64,000 bases of DNA from VXYL01 sp965203685 (GCA_965203685.1 OZ241908.1:5208001-5272000); one strand, 5' to 3'. Positions 36,392 through 45,490 are shown, counted from the first letter of the stretch. Numbers and translations are program-made. The notes: a model not told the origin generated them from the sequence alone.

Positions 36392-36724
36392 ATGCCCGAC
36401 GACAAGTCCCACATTTACCGCATCTATTTCCATAGCCACGGCCAGATCTACGAGGTCTACGCCCACTCGATCGAACAAGGCGACATGTACGGCTTCGTGG
36501 AAATCCAGGACTACATCTTCGGGGAGAAGTCGCAGATGGTCATCGATCCGACGGAGGACAAGCTGCGCCAGGAGTTCGCGAGCGTGCAGCGCAGCTACAT
36601 ACCCATGCACGCGATCATCCGCATCGACGAGGTCGAAAAGGAAGGCACGGCCAAGATCACCGACAGTTCGGGCAACAACGTCACGCCGTTCCCCATGCCG
36701 ATTCCTGGCAAGAAGGGGCAATAG
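36392..36724 (+). CDS. DUF1820 family protein
   Basis: About 110 residues from ATG 36392. The pattern IYRIYFHSHGQIYEVYAHSI, GDMYGFVEIQDYIFGEKSQ, RQEFASVQRSYIPMHAIIRID, and the ending FPMPIPGKK is the full DUF1820 family. It is widespread in gammaproteobacteria, soluble, and without an assigned function. It is divergent from miaB and may share its control region. Confidence 0.9.
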   Translation: MPDDKSHIYRIYFHSHGQIYEVYAHSIEQGDMYGFVEIQDYIFGEKSQMVIDPTEDKLRQEFASVQRSYIPMHAIIRIDEVEKEGTAKITDSSGNNVTPFPMPIPGKKGQ

Positions 36725-36818
36725 CCGCCCCTCACCCGTCTGTTGGGCGCGGCGGCGCCTCAATGTACCCTTCACCTTAACGGCGTCGAGAGACGCCAAC
36801 GGGGTCGAGGAGGACGGG

Positions 36819-38249
36819 GTGGACGAACACGACCGTGGTGTCCTGCGCATGGCGCCAGAGGACATGCGGCGGCTGGCCGACAAGGCGACGGAAGCACTCA
36901 TCGACCGGCTCGCCGGTTTGAGCAGCGAGAGGCCTTGGGACGGGGATTTCCGGGACGTGCTGGAGCGCCAGCTTGGCACTGCGCCTCCTGAGGGTGGTCG
37001 GTCCGCGGAGGAGGTCCTCGAGCAGGTCCTCAGCGACGTGCTCCCCTACGCGGCTCGCCTGGATCATCCCCGGTTTTTCGGCTTCGTTCCCTCGGCGCCG
37101 ACCTGGCCCGGTATCGTGGCGGACTACCTTTCCGCCGGCTTCAACATCAACTCGTGCACGTGGCTCGTCTCAAGCGGCACCAGCCAACTGGAACTCGTCG
37201 TGGTGGACTGGATGCGCGGCTGGATTGGCTATCCCGAGACCGCTGGCGGACTCATCACGAGCGGTGGCTCGGCGGCGAGTGTCGAAGCCCTGGTGGCGGC
37301 CCGGGAAGCAGCGGGACATCCGGAACGCCCTGCCGTCTACATGAGCGATCAGAGTCACAGCGCCCTGAAACGGGCGGCGCTGGTTGCCGGCGTCCGCCGG
37401 GAACACATTCGGCTGATGCCTTCCGACGACGACTTCCGTATGGACATGGCCGAGTTGGGCCGCTGCATGGCCGACGACCGGGCTAACGGCCTGCAGCCGA
37501 TCGCCGTGTGTGCGAATGCCGGCACCCCGGGCACGGGCGCCATCGACCCCCTGGGACCGCTAGCGGACTTCTGTAGCCACGAAGGCGTGTGGCTGCACGT
37601 GGACGCCGCCTACGGCGGATTCGCATTGGTGACGCCGGACGGCAAGCAACTGTTGGCCGGCATCGAGAGGGCGGACTCGGTGGGGATCGACGCGCATAAA
37701 TGGTTCTTTCAGCCCTACGAGGCTGGTGCGCTCATGGTGAAGAACGCGACACATCTCGAGGACGCATTCGCCATCGGTCACGACGTCCTACAGGACACCG
37801 TTTGGGGCGCGAACCACCCGAATTTCGCTGATCGGGGCCTGCAGCTAAGCCGCACGGCTCGCGCACTGAAGATCTGGATGTCCGTGCAGACCTTCGGGAT
37901 GGCCGGGTTTCGCGAAGCCGTGCAGAAAGGACTGGACCTAGCACGTCGCGCCGAGGCCTACGTCGATGCGAGCCCGGTACTGGAGTTGATGACGGCGGTA
38001 TCGCTGGGCATCGTGTGCTTCCGCGTGAACCCGGGGGACGGCCGCGACGAGGGCAGCTTGGAGGACATCAACCGAAACGTGCTGGCGCAGGTGTTTTGGG
38101 ACGAGTTGGCCTTCTTCTCTTCCACGTCGCTGAAGGGCGTGTTCACGCTACGCATGTGCATCATCAACCACACCACGACGTGGGACGACGTGCGCAGGAC
38201 CCTCGACCTCGTGGAGCGTTTCGGGCGGCAAGCCCTGGCGCGCAAGTAG
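36819..38249 (+). CDS. group II PLP-dependent decarboxylase (aromatic-L-amino-acid decarboxylase type)
   Basis: About 476 residues from GTG 36819, preceded by GAGGAGG. The family landmarks are LDHPRFFGFVPSAPTWPGI, SSGTSQLELVVVDWM, GGLITSGGSAASVEALVAAR, HVDAAYGG (Asp contacts PLP nitrogen) and the Schiff-base Lys in DAHKWFFQPYEAGALM near residue 294. Members decarboxylate aromatic amino acids, diaminobutyrate, glutamate or similar; the substrate cannot be typed here. The C-terminal LRMCIINHTTTWDDV is typical. It is followed after 156 bases by the flavoprotein reductase. Confidence 0.85.
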   Translation: MDEHDRGVLRMAPEDMRRLADKATEALIDRLAGLSSERPWDGDFRDVLERQLGTAPPEGGRSAEEVLEQVLSDVLPYAARLDHPRFFGFVPSAPTWPGIVADYLSAGFNINSCTWLVSSGTSQLELVVVDWMRGWIGYPETAGGLITSGGSAASVEALVAAREAAGHPERPAVYMSDQSHSALKRAALVAGVRREHIRLMPSDDDFRMDMAELGRCMADDRANGLQPIAVCANAGTPGTGAIDPLGPLADFCSHEGVWLHVDAAYGGFALVTPDGKQLLAGIERADSVGIDAHKWFFQPYEAGALMVKNATHLEDAFAIGHDVLQDTVWGANHPNFADRGLQLSRTARALKIWMSVQTFGMAGFREAVQKGLDLARRAEAYVDASPVLELMTAVSLGIVCFRVNPGDGRDEGSLEDINRNVLAQVFWDELAFFSSTSLKGVFTLRMCIINHTTTWDDVRRTLDLVERFGRQALARK

Positions 38250-38405
38250 GCAACCCCCTACGCGGCTGCCGCCTAGCGACGGGATACAAACGTCGGTAAT
38301 CTTTGTCGCGTTTCGACGCCAAGCCGGATGTGGGAAAACGCCGATGATTGAACGCCCGGGCCGTGTCCACTCACGACCGCTACCAGCTGTAGGCCAGACC
38401 GGGCA

Positions 38406-39623
38406 ATGACAGTCGTCATCGTCGGCGGCGGCCACGCCGGGGGCCAGGCCGCAGCCAGCCTGCGCCAGGAAGGCTACGAAGGCGAAGTCGTCGTCGTCGC
38501 CGACGAGCCGCACATCCCCTACCAGCGACCGCCACTGTCGAAGCAATACCTGGCCGGCGAATACGGCCTCGAGCGGGTCTACCTGCGCCCGGAGAAATTC
38601 TACGAGGACAAGGAGATTGCCGTCCGCAAGGGCGTTCGCGTCCTGCAGATCGATCCGAATGCCCGAACGCTCGAGTGCAGCGACGGCGAGACCTTGGCCT
38701 ACGACAAGCTCCTGCTCGCGACCGGGTCGCAGCCACGGAAACTCGTCACCGCCGGCGACGATCTAGCCGGAGTGCACTACCTGCGCACGATCGCCGACGT
38801 GGACGCCATTCGCCGCGACTTCCAGCCAGGACACCGCATCGCCATCGTCGGCGGCGGCTACATCGGCCTCGAGGTCGCGGCGGTCGCCGTGGAGATGGGC
38901 TTGGCCGTGACCGTGCTGGAGATGGAGGACCGCATCCTCGGACGCGTCACCACGCCGGAGATGTCGGCCTTCTACCATGACCTGCACACCGCCAAGGGCG
39001 TCGTCATCCGTACCGGGTTACGCGCCGAGTCGTTCGCGGGTGTAGACGGGCGGCTCAAGCAAGTCGTGTGCGCAGGCGGTGACATCGTGGACGCGGACCT
39101 CGCCGTCGTGGGGATCGGCATCGTGCCGAACGTCGAACTCGCGGCCGCCGCAGGCCTCGACTGCGACAATGGCATCATCGTCGACGAAACTACACGCACG
39201 ACGGACCCGAATATCCATGCCGTCGGCGACTGCACCAACCACCCGAATCCGGTCCTGGGGCGACGCCTGCGTCTGGAGTCGGTTCCCAACGCCATGGAAC
39301 AGTCGCGTGTCGCCGCTGCGAATCTCGCCGGCGGGGAGAAGGTCTATGCCTCGGTGCCCTGGTTCTGGTCCGACCAGTACGACCTGAAACTGCAGATGGT
39401 CGGGTTCTCAGCGGGCGCCGACGGCCACGTGACACGCGGCGATCCGACGAACCAACAGTTCGCGACCTTCCACCTATCAGGGGACACGGTGATCGCGGCC
39501 GACGCCGTCAACAGTGCCCGCGAATTCATGGCGGCGCGACAGCTTGTTGGCAAGAAGGTCGACGTCGGCAGCCTCGGCGACCCCGGCCTCGATTTGCGGG
39601 CCGTGCTGAAGGCCGCGTCCTGA
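38406..39623 (+). CDS. FAD-dependent ferredoxin/rubredoxin reductase-type oxidoreductase
   Basis: About 405 residues. FAD binding is shown by VVIVGGGHAGGQAAASL at the N-terminus, NAD(P)H binding by IAIVGGGYIGLEVAAVAV near residue 155, and the second FAD motif by IHAVGDCTNHPNP near residue 280. A C-terminal reductase_C domain (PWFWSDQYDLKLQMVGFS) marks the BphA4/putidaredoxin-reductase class, which passes electrons from NAD(P)H to a ferredoxin for oxygenases. No [2Fe-2S] ferredoxin gene is adjacent, so its partner lies elsewhere; the oxygenase genes in this window are 2-oxoglutarate- or iron-dependent and would not need it. Confidence 0.88.
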   Translation: MTVVIVGGGHAGGQAAASLRQEGYEGEVVVVADEPHIPYQRPPLSKQYLAGEYGLERVYLRPEKFYEDKEIAVRKGVRVLQIDPNARTLECSDGETLAYDKLLLATGSQPRKLVTAGDDLAGVHYLRTIADVDAIRRDFQPGHRIAIVGGGYIGLEVAAVAVEMGLAVTVLEMEDRILGRVTTPEMSAFYHDLHTAKGVVIRTGLRAESFAGVDGRLKQVVCAGGDIVDADLAVVGIGIVPNVELAAAAGLDCDNGIIVDETTRTTDPNIHAVGDCTNHPNPVLGRRLRLESVPNAMEQSRVAAANLAGGEKVYASVPWFWSDQYDLKLQMVGFSAGADGHVTRGDPTNQQFATFHLSGDTVIAADAVNSAREFMAARQLVGKKVDVGSLGDPGLDLRAVLKAAS

Positions 39624-39735
39624 CCCCGCCCTTGCCCGAGCGATGTGAGCGTGCGTTGGTGCCCTTGCACGCCGCTTGGAGTTGTTGGATCGTTGCATCG
39701 CGCAACGTCAAACGGCGTAAAAGGGAGGCTTAAGC

Positions 39736-40134
39736 ATGAGCGATGAGTCCGAAGGCGTCGGCGTCGTCGAGCATGAAACCCTGGATCCGAAACTCAAGGA
39801 CGTGGTCGACGAGGACACCCGACCCAAGGAAGGCTTCCTGTTCTGCTCGGCCTGCTCGCACGTCATCGGCCATGTGCAGGACCGGATCGAGGTCAACGGC
39901 TCGTTCCAGCACACCTGCACCAACCCCTACGGCTACGTGCACCACTTCGGGTGCCACAGCGACGCGCATGGCTGTGCGATCAGCGGGGGCTCGCACTCAG
40001 CGGACAGTTGGTTCAAGGGTTACGTCTGGCAACTTGCCAACTGCGGCAACTGCGACCAGCACATGGGCTGGCTCTTCGAGCGGCCTGGCGAGCACTTCTA
40101 CGGGTTGATCCTCGACCGCATCCAGGCAGGCTAG
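39736..40134 (+). CDS. stand-alone CULT-domain (cereblon-like) protein
   Basis: About 132 residues. The zinc pairs CSAC (residues 37-40) and CGNC (near 103-106) bracket the CULT fold, with HTCTNPYGYVHHFGCH and DSWFKGYVWQLANCGNCDQH in between. The three Trp expected for the aromatic cage that binds uracil, glutarimide or thalidomide-like ligands are present (SWF, YVW, MGW). This is the thalidomide-binding domain of eukaryotic cereblon; bacterial single-domain forms are known in Magnetospirillum, but their physiological ligand is not. It lies directly upstream of the HAD gene, possibly in the same operon. Confidence 0.85.
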   Translation: MSDESEGVGVVEHETLDPKLKDVVDEDTRPKEGFLFCSACSHVIGHVQDRIEVNGSFQHTCTNPYGYVHHFGCHSDAHGCAISGGSHSADSWFKGYVWQLANCGNCDQHMGWLFERPGEHFYGLILDRIQAG

Positions 40135-40163
40135 CTACCGCCCCGAACCCACGAAGAGCAACA

Positions 40164-40856
40164 ATGGCCAATCCCAACGCGAACGACTACGACGCGCTCA
40201 CCTTCGACTGCTACGGCACGCTGATCGACTGGGGCACCGGCCTCGTGAACCATTTGCAGCCGCTGCTGCTGGAACGCGACGCCCACGTCATCGACGACTT
40301 CCTGCTCGAGTTCTTCGCCGAGGCGGAGCCTGCGATCCAGGCCGATGGTGTTTCGTATTCGGACGTGCTTCGCGAGGTGCTCCGCCGCCTTGGATCGCGA
40401 CTCGGGTTCACGCCCACCGACGAGGTGCTCGACGCCTTCGCCGCCAGCGTCGCCGACTGGCCCGCGTTCGCGGACACCGTGCCCGCCCTCGAACGGCTGG
40501 GAGAGAAATTCGACCTCGTCATCGTTTCCAATGTCGACAATGCCCTGTTCGCCGGCAGCGCCCAGCACCTGGGTGTCGACTTCAAGCACGTCATAACGGC
40601 CGAGGATGTCGGGGCGTACAAGCCGGACCGCCGCATGTTCGATCAGGCACGGGAAGCCCTAGGCGACGCCCGAATCCTGCACGTCGCACAGAGCGTGTAC
40701 CACGACATCGAACCGGCCACTGCCTTGGGGCTTCCGACGGTGTGGATTCGACGCGACCGCAACGCCGCCAGGTCGGGTGCGCACGCCGAAGCGGCACCCA
40801 CATGGTCGTTCGACTCCTTGGGCGAGTTCGCCGATGCGGTGCTCGGCGATCCATGA
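40164..40856 (+). CDS. HAD-superfamily hydrolase, haloacid dehalogenase (type II)-like
   Basis: About 230 residues from ATG 40164. The nucleophile Asp is in LTFDCYGTLIDW, motif II Ser/Asn in LVIVSNVDNALF, motif III Lys in VGAYKPDRRMFDQA, and motif IV in HVAQSVYHDIEPATALG. The HAD type II arrangement with a long cap between motifs I and II fits 2-haloacid dehalogenases, but many such proteins are phosphatases. Its stop overlaps the next gene's start as ATGA, so it is translationally coupled to the pterin synthase-like gene. Confidence 0.82.
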   Translation: MANPNANDYDALTFDCYGTLIDWGTGLVNHLQPLLLERDAHVIDDFLLEFFAEAEPAIQADGVSYSDVLREVLRRLGSRLGFTPTDEVLDAFAASVADWPAFADTVPALERLGEKFDLVIVSNVDNALFAGSAQHLGVDFKHVITAEDVGAYKPDRRMFDQAREALGDARILHVAQSVYHDIEPATALGLPTVWIRRDRNAARSGAHAEAAPTWSFDSLGEFADAVLGDP

Positions 40857-41347
40857 CAGGCCAGCGGCGGACCAGCATCGAGATCGCCAAAGAGGACATC
40901 CATTTCGCGGCCGCCCACTTCACCGTGTTCTCGGCAACCAAGCGAGAGAACCTGCACGGCCACAACTTTTTCGTCACGGCCACGCTGAGCGGGACCATCG
41001 ACCCCGGCGGCCTGTGTTTCGACTACAACGTCGTGAAGTCCAAGCTGCGCGAACTGTGCGCCTCGCTCGACGAAACCGTGCTGTTGCCGACCGAGTCGCC
41101 GTACGTCGACATCGAACAGGACGACGACTACGTCACCGCCGTATTCGGCGGTGAACGATTGCCGTTCCTGCGCCGCGACGTGAAGTTGTTGGCCGTGCGC
41201 AACGTCACTGTCGAGGAACTCGCGCACTGGTTCGTCGCGCAACTGACCGCTACTGCGGACTTCGCGGAACTGCCCGTCGACGCGTTGGAGTTGCGTGTCT
41301 CGTCAGGCCCCGGACAATGGGCCGTCTCGACATGGAGGCCACGCTGA
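40853..41347 (+). CDS. 6-pyruvoyl-tetrahydropterin synthase/QueD-like protein lacking the usual catalytic Cys
   Basis: About 164 residues. The T-fold zinc ligands are visible: the His of HFAAAHF near residue 20 and the HGH of NLHGHNFFVTATL near residue 38, followed by the Glu-Leu LASLDETVLLPTES segment. The Cys that precedes the HGH in QueD (C-x3-HGH) is replaced by Arg (RENLHGH), so activity cannot be assumed to be carboxytetrahydropterin formation. The start overlaps the HAD gene and the SDR starts inside its last codons. The neighbours SDR and YhhQ point to pterin or 7-deazapurine metabolism. Confidence 0.75.
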   Translation: MTGQRRTSIEIAKEDIHFAAAHFTVFSATKRENLHGHNFFVTATLSGTIDPGGLCFDYNVVKSKLRELCASLDETVLLPTESPYVDIEQDDDYVTAVFGGERLPFLRRDVKLLAVRNVTVEELAHWFVAQLTATADFAELPVDALELRVSSGPGQWAVSTWRPR

Positions 41348-42036
41348 AACTCGCCATCGTCACCGGCGCTAGCGCCGGAATCGGACTCGCAACCGCCGGG
41401 AAGTTCCTAGACCACGGCTACGAGGTCGTGAACCTGTCCCGGCGGCCATGCCCACTCCCCGCTGTCAGCCACATTCGCTGCGACCTGGCGGCGGATTTCG
41501 TCGACGAGATTGCCGACGCGCTCGGGCCGATCCTCGAACGCGCGGACGAGATCGCGTTGATCCACAACGCCTCAAGGCTCGCGAACGATACGGCCACGGC
41601 GACGGAAAGCGAGGACCTGCGGACCGTGCTCGACATCAACGTGGTGGCCATCAATACGCTGAACCGTTTGGTGATGCCGCACATGAGCGCGGGTTCGTGC
41701 GTACTGTTCGTCGGCTCCACGCTGTCGGAGAAGGCCGTCCCGGGCAGCTTCTCGTACGTGATCAGCAAGCATGCCCAGATCGGCATGATGCGCGCCTGCT
41801 GCCAGGACTTCGCCGGGTCGGGCGTCCACACGGCCTGCATCTGCCCGGGTTTCACCGACACCGAAATGCTCCGCGAGCACGTGCCCTCAGACGCCATGGA
41901 TGTAGTTCGCGGCATGTCGGCCTTCAACCGGCTGATCGAACCCGGTGAAATCGCCGACGCGCTGCTCTGGGCCGCCACCTCGCCGGTGATCAACGGGAGC
42001 GTCATCCACGCCAATCTCGGCCAGGTCGAGCGCTAA
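41332..42036 (+). CDS. short-chain dehydrogenase/reductase
   Basis: About 234 residues. NAD(P) binding is shown by TGASAGIG near residue 12, the structural NAS by HNASRLAN, and the catalytic Tyr-x3-Lys by SYVISKHA near residue 150, with Ser in LFVGSTLSEKA. The start lies within the end of the pterin synthase-like gene (16-base overlap), which strongly suggests a common function, perhaps reduction of a pterin such as in dihydromonapterin or sepiapterin reductases. That link is inference from gene order. I preferred ATG 41332 to the one at 41317 because it places the Rossmann motif at the usual distance. Confidence 0.85.
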   Translation: MEATLKLAIVTGASAGIGLATAGKFLDHGYEVVNLSRRPCPLPAVSHIRCDLAADFVDEIADALGPILERADEIALIHNASRLANDTATATESEDLRTVLDINVVAINTLNRLVMPHMSAGSCVLFVGSTLSEKAVPGSFSYVISKHAQIGMMRACCQDFAGSGVHTACICPGFTDTEMLREHVPSDAMDVVRGMSAFNRLIEPGEIADALLWAATSPVINGSVIHANLGQVER

Positions 42037-42038
42037 GC

Positions 42039-42857
42039 GTGCCGACAGCGGACTACAAGCGGCGTCGCGAGCGCGTCTTCCTGGTCCTCGCCGGCGTCTT
42101 TCTCGGCACGCTGTCGCTGTTGAACATCCTCGGCATCAGCCGCTTCATCGACCTGTCTTTCGAGGTGTTCGGCGTGAACGTCCCGATGGTGGTGGCCGTG
42201 GGCGTGCTGCCGTACCCAGTGACGTTCATCTGCACCGACTTGATCAGCGAACTCTACGGTCGTAAACGGGCCACCGAGGTCGTCTGGGTCGGCCTGCTGC
42301 TGAACGTGTGGGTGGTCTTCCTGTTGTGGATCGGCGGCGCGCTTCCCGGCTTCGAGGCGACAGATCCCGAGACCGGCGCGCTCTTGGCCGACGACGCCGG
42401 CCGTTTGCCCGTGTTCTTCGAAATCCGGACGCTCGCGTTCGGAGCCGTGACCGCGTCCATGGTCGCCTACCTGGTCGCGCAATGGTGCGACGTGCAACTC
42501 TTCCATTTCTGGAAGTGGCTCACCAACGGCCGCCACCTATGGCTGCGCAACAACGGCTCGACGCTGATCAGCCAGTTGGTGGACACGGTCGCGGTGATAC
42601 TCATCACACACTACTGGGCGCGCGCGCTGCCCATCGACGAGAACGCCGCGCTCGGCGCGCAACTCGTGACGTTCATCGCCTCGGGCTACGCGTTCAAGCT
42701 GACCGTGGCGCTGGTCGACACCGGGCCGATCTACGGCCTCGTCGCGGTGCTACGCCCGTTCCTAGGCATCCGCAAGGGCGAGGAGATCGGTCCGGGAAGC
42801 GAGCCCCATCAAATCGCCGGCGAAGGCGGCTCGGAGCTTGCCGGCAGAACGTCCTAG
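42039..42857 (+). CDS. YhhQ-family (VUT) queuosine precursor transporter
   Basis: About 272 residues, GTG 42039, two bases after the SDR stop. Six to seven membrane helices are evident, with the family pattern LGTLSLLNILGISRFIDL near residue 22, VGVLPYPVTFICTDLISELYGRKRA near residue 50-75, and QLVDTVAVILITHYW near residue 180. YhhQ transports preQ0/preQ1 into the cell for salvage of queuosine. Being the last gene of a HAD-PTPS-SDR cluster, it supports a role in deazapurine or pterin metabolism, though the PTPS-like protein lacks the usual Cys. Confidence 0.9.
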   Translation: MPTADYKRRRERVFLVLAGVFLGTLSLLNILGISRFIDLSFEVFGVNVPMVVAVGVLPYPVTFICTDLISELYGRKRATEVVWVGLLLNVWVVFLLWIGGALPGFEATDPETGALLADDAGRLPVFFEIRTLAFGAVTASMVAYLVAQWCDVQLFHFWKWLTNGRHLWLRNNGSTLISQLVDTVAVILITHYWARALPIDENAALGAQLVTFIASGYAFKLTVALVDTGPIYGLVAVLRPFLGIRKGEEIGPGSEPHQIAGEGGSELAGRTS

Positions 42858-42973
42858 CCGAAACTGTTGCTAGCCACGCATTGCCCGGTGGGCTTCAATC
42901 TGGGTAGCAGTCGAGCTCGCGGCGCGCATCGCCGCTGCCTATGGGATGCCTTACCACGCGTTCGGAGGCGGGG

Positions 42974-43426
42974 TCATGGATAGACTGTCACACCCGAACC
43001 CGCCAACAGGAGCCCTTCGCGAGTAGAGGATTCCCCGCGCGGCATGAGCGACGCCATCCTCTCCCGTGCGTGATCCATAATGCGCGCTAAGGCTCTCTTC
43101 ATGCTTGCGTCCGAGGCCGTCTTTCCGCGAGTGAGGGGGATCGAGTCCATCGGCCAGACGACAACAATCCCCACCCGGTGCTCACGGTATCCGTACAAGA
43201 CGATGATGGACCCCTTTCTCGGTCGGAAATCCCAATCTTCGCCGTCCGTGGCGAGCTTCTCCGCTTCGTCTTCCAGTTGCTTGGCCAGCTTGGCGAACGC
43301 TCCCCGTGTGTCGAGATTTGCGGCACTGTCCGTCCCGTTGTCCCATGGCTCGTCACTCCAAGCCGGCACGACGGACAGCGCCAGCATCGCTGTGAAGGCG
43401 AGCGCGCGGCACCTCCAGCGATCCAT
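42974..43426 (-). CDS. small secreted protein of unknown function
   Basis: About 150 residues from ATG 43426. An N-terminal signal (CRALAFTAMLALSVVPAWSD) is followed by a helical segment with charged residues (RGAFAKLAKQLEDEAEKLATDG) and a strand-rich stretch (GSIIVLYGYREHRVGIVVVWPM). No catalytic or metal motif is visible. I do not recognise a family. It lies downstream of the luciferase-like gene on the same strand with 91 bases between, so it may be the last gene of that transcript. Confidence 0.5.
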   Translation of the reverse strand: MDRWRCRALAFTAMLALSVVPAWSDEPWDNGTDSAANLDTRGAFAKLAKQLEDEAEKLATDGEDWDFRPRKGSIIVLYGYREHRVGIVVVWPMDSIPLTRGKTASDASMKRALARIMDHARERMASLMPRGESSTREGLLLAGSGVTVYP

Positions 43427-43517
43427 CCGCTGAACGCCAACGGCTCTACAAGCCAAGCCGCGCCTACGACCACCGCAATCACGCCAGTGCTTCGAATCGA
43501 GCAACACAAACCCTCCC

Positions 43518-44453
43518 CTAGCCAAGCACCTCGGCTGCCACCCTAACAGACCGCTCTAACGCTTCCGGTTCCAGGCGGCCGATACGCAGACGCGTGACCA
43601 CGAGGTGGGTCACGCCGAGTTGCTCCACGTACGCGTCGACCTTGTCCTTCACCTCGCTCGGCCCGCCGACGATCGCCCAGTCGTCCGGTTCGAGCGACAA
43701 CCCCCGCCGCAGTCCGCTCGAGGCGACTTCGCGAACGCCGATCTCCAACTGTTCGCGCACGCGCGCCACGAGGTTCGCATCGTCCGACACGAACACCGTG
43801 CGCATCACCGGGACTTCCGGCGGTTGGGTCGCACCGGCTTCCGCGCAGGCCGCGGCGTGGCGCTCGTAGTTCGCGCGCAAACGTTCGACCGGCTCCATCG
43901 GCGAAGCGAGGTAGGGCATCCCCAGCCGCCCGGCCTGCGCCAATGCCTTGGGGCCAAATGCGGCCACCCAGATCGGCGGATGAGGCTGTTGCACCGGCAA
44001 CGGCGCCAGGACGACCTCCTCCCCCTCGCCGACCGGGATCGGCTCACCGCGCCACGCCGAGATCATGTTGCTCAAGCACCACTCGAAGATTCGCCGCTTG
44101 TCCTTGCGCGACACCGAGAAGGCATCGAACATCGCCGGCTGATAGCCGCGGCCTACACCGAGGATGACCCGGCCGCCCGAGAGCCTGTCGAGGACCGCCA
44201 CCTGTTCCGCGGCCTGCAGGGGATGCCGCAACGGTAGGAGGTAGGACGTCGTGCCTAGGCGAATGGTGGTGGTATTCGCGGCCACCGCCGCAAGCAGCAT
44301 AAGTGGATCAGGTATGGCCGCGCTGCCGCCGAAGTGGTTCTCGGGTAGCCAGAACGACCCGTAGCCCCAGCTTTCCGCCAAGGCTCCCTGCCGCGCCAGT
44401 TCACGTGCATCGACGCGGCCGGAGATGTTCCAGGGGGTGAGCCCGAGATGCAC
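43518..44453 (-). CDS. luciferase-like (LLM class) flavin/F420-dependent oxidoreductase
   Basis: About 311 residues if GTG 44453 is the start, giving VHLGLTPWNISGRVDARELA and a first beta strand at the expected place. WLPENHF near residue 38, TTTIRLGTTSYLLPLRHPLQAAEQVAVLDRLSGGRVILGVGRGYQP near residue 70-110, and the later PIWVAAFGPKALAQAGRLG are typical of bacterial luciferase-fold monooxygenases. The cofactor (FMN or F420) cannot be read. The gene follows the phospholipase C-like gene, whose stop lies two bases upstream of this start, so they form an operon. Confidence 0.8.
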   Translation of the reverse strand: MHLGLTPWNISGRVDARELARQGALAESWGYGSFWLPENHFGGSAAIPDPLMLLAAVAANTTTIRLGTTSYLLPLRHPLQAAEQVAVLDRLSGGRVILGVGRGYQPAMFDAFSVSRKDKRRIFEWCLSNMISAWRGEPIPVGEGEEVVLAPLPVQQPHPPIWVAAFGPKALAQAGRLGMPYLASPMEPVERLRANYERHAAACAEAGATQPPEVPVMRTVFVSDDANLVARVREQLEIGVREVASSGLRRGLSLEPDDWAIVGGPSEVKDKVDAYVEQLGVTHLVVTRLRIGRLEPEALERSVRVAAEVLG

Positions 44454-44455
44454 TC

Positions 44456-45373
44456 TTAGGGGCGCCCGGGTGGCGGTGACGCGTTCTCCGGCGGCACCGC
44501 CAAGGCCGCGACGGCCTGGAACTGTTCCTGGACGATGGCGATCGCCGTCATTGTCGCCTTGACCGCGTCGAGGTGCCGATCGCGCGCGTACTCCGCGTAG
44601 ATCGGATCCCGCGCAAGCAATACGCATTCCCTACTCTCGTCCTCGGTACACCGGAAGCGCGCATCGCGCCCGAAGCTGTTGCCGGCGTCGCCGTAGCGGC
44701 CGAACTCACCGAGATCGTTGTCGAGTTCCCAGAACGCCTCCCAGGTCGAGGGCATGCCGCGGATTGGCTCGACAATGGAGTCCAACGTGCGTTCCGCCGT
44801 ATCGACGAGCACGCTCTCCAGGTTGCCGTCGGAACCCCTGACCGCCGTGCAGTCATCGGCGAGGGCGCGCTGCACGGCTCCGGTGTTGACCGGATAGGTG
44901 CTGAACCGGTCCGCGACACTAAAGCGCCACCAGCGCATGGCGAACACCGGCGCGACCTGGGAAGGCGTGGTCACGTCCTGAACGTGGTTCACGACGCGGC
45001 CCAAGTTGGTGAAACGGCGGCTCAGGTCGCGCGCCTCGTTGAGCCGCCGGATCGCGCTGTCGTAGCGGTCGTGCATACGCGTCTCGAACAGCCACAGCAC
45101 GCGACCGGCCGATTGGTCGCCACGGTCGTAGTAGTCCCAACGGAACATCCGCTGCCACCACGGCGACTCGGCCTGGTTGGCATTGGCGAGGGCCACATAG
45201 CGCACTTGCAGCGAGGTCAGCCGCGCCAAGTGAGTGTCTTCCGCGCACCGGTTGTACTGGCGCGCCGCGATGAAGGTGAGTTGCTGATGCACATCACCCT
45301 CGTACGCCCAAGCGTGTCCTGCGGGCAGCGCTGTCGCTAGGGCGACGACCACTGCGGGGAATCTGATTGCCAT
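44456..45373 (-). CDS. secreted phospholipase C/P1 nuclease-fold protein
   Basis: About 305 residues with a signal peptide (VVVALATALPAGHAWA). The first residue pair after cleavage, in YEGDVHQQLTFIAAR, and the later WDYYDRGDQSAGR and NHVQDVTTPSQVAPV (H-x3-D) match the zinc ligands of the zinc-dependent phospholipase C/P1 nuclease fold. The remaining ligands are not all confidently placed. Such enzymes hydrolyse phospholipids or single-stranded nucleic acids outside the cell. It is the first gene of the operon with the LLM oxidoreductase. Confidence 0.65.
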   Translation of the reverse strand: MAIRFPAVVVALATALPAGHAWAYEGDVHQQLTFIAARQYNRCAEDTHLARLTSLQVRYVALANANQAESPWWQRMFRWDYYDRGDQSAGRVLWLFETRMHDRYDSAIRRLNEARDLSRRFTNLGRVVNHVQDVTTPSQVAPVFAMRWWRFSVADRFSTYPVNTGAVQRALADDCTAVRGSDGNLESVLVDTAERTLDSIVEPIRGMPSTWEAFWELDNDLGEFGRYGDAGNSFGRDARFRCTEDESRECVLLARDPIYAEYARDRHLDAVKATMTAIAIVQEQFQAVAALAVPPENASPPPGRP

Positions 45374-45490
45374 CGCCCTTGGGCGTAAGCCTTGTGTCGA
45401 GCACGACCGGTAAGCATGGCGGGCATCGGTAACGAGTGCAAGCGAACCTCCATCCAGCGAAGGCGTTACTCCCGCTCGAACGCTCCGAAA

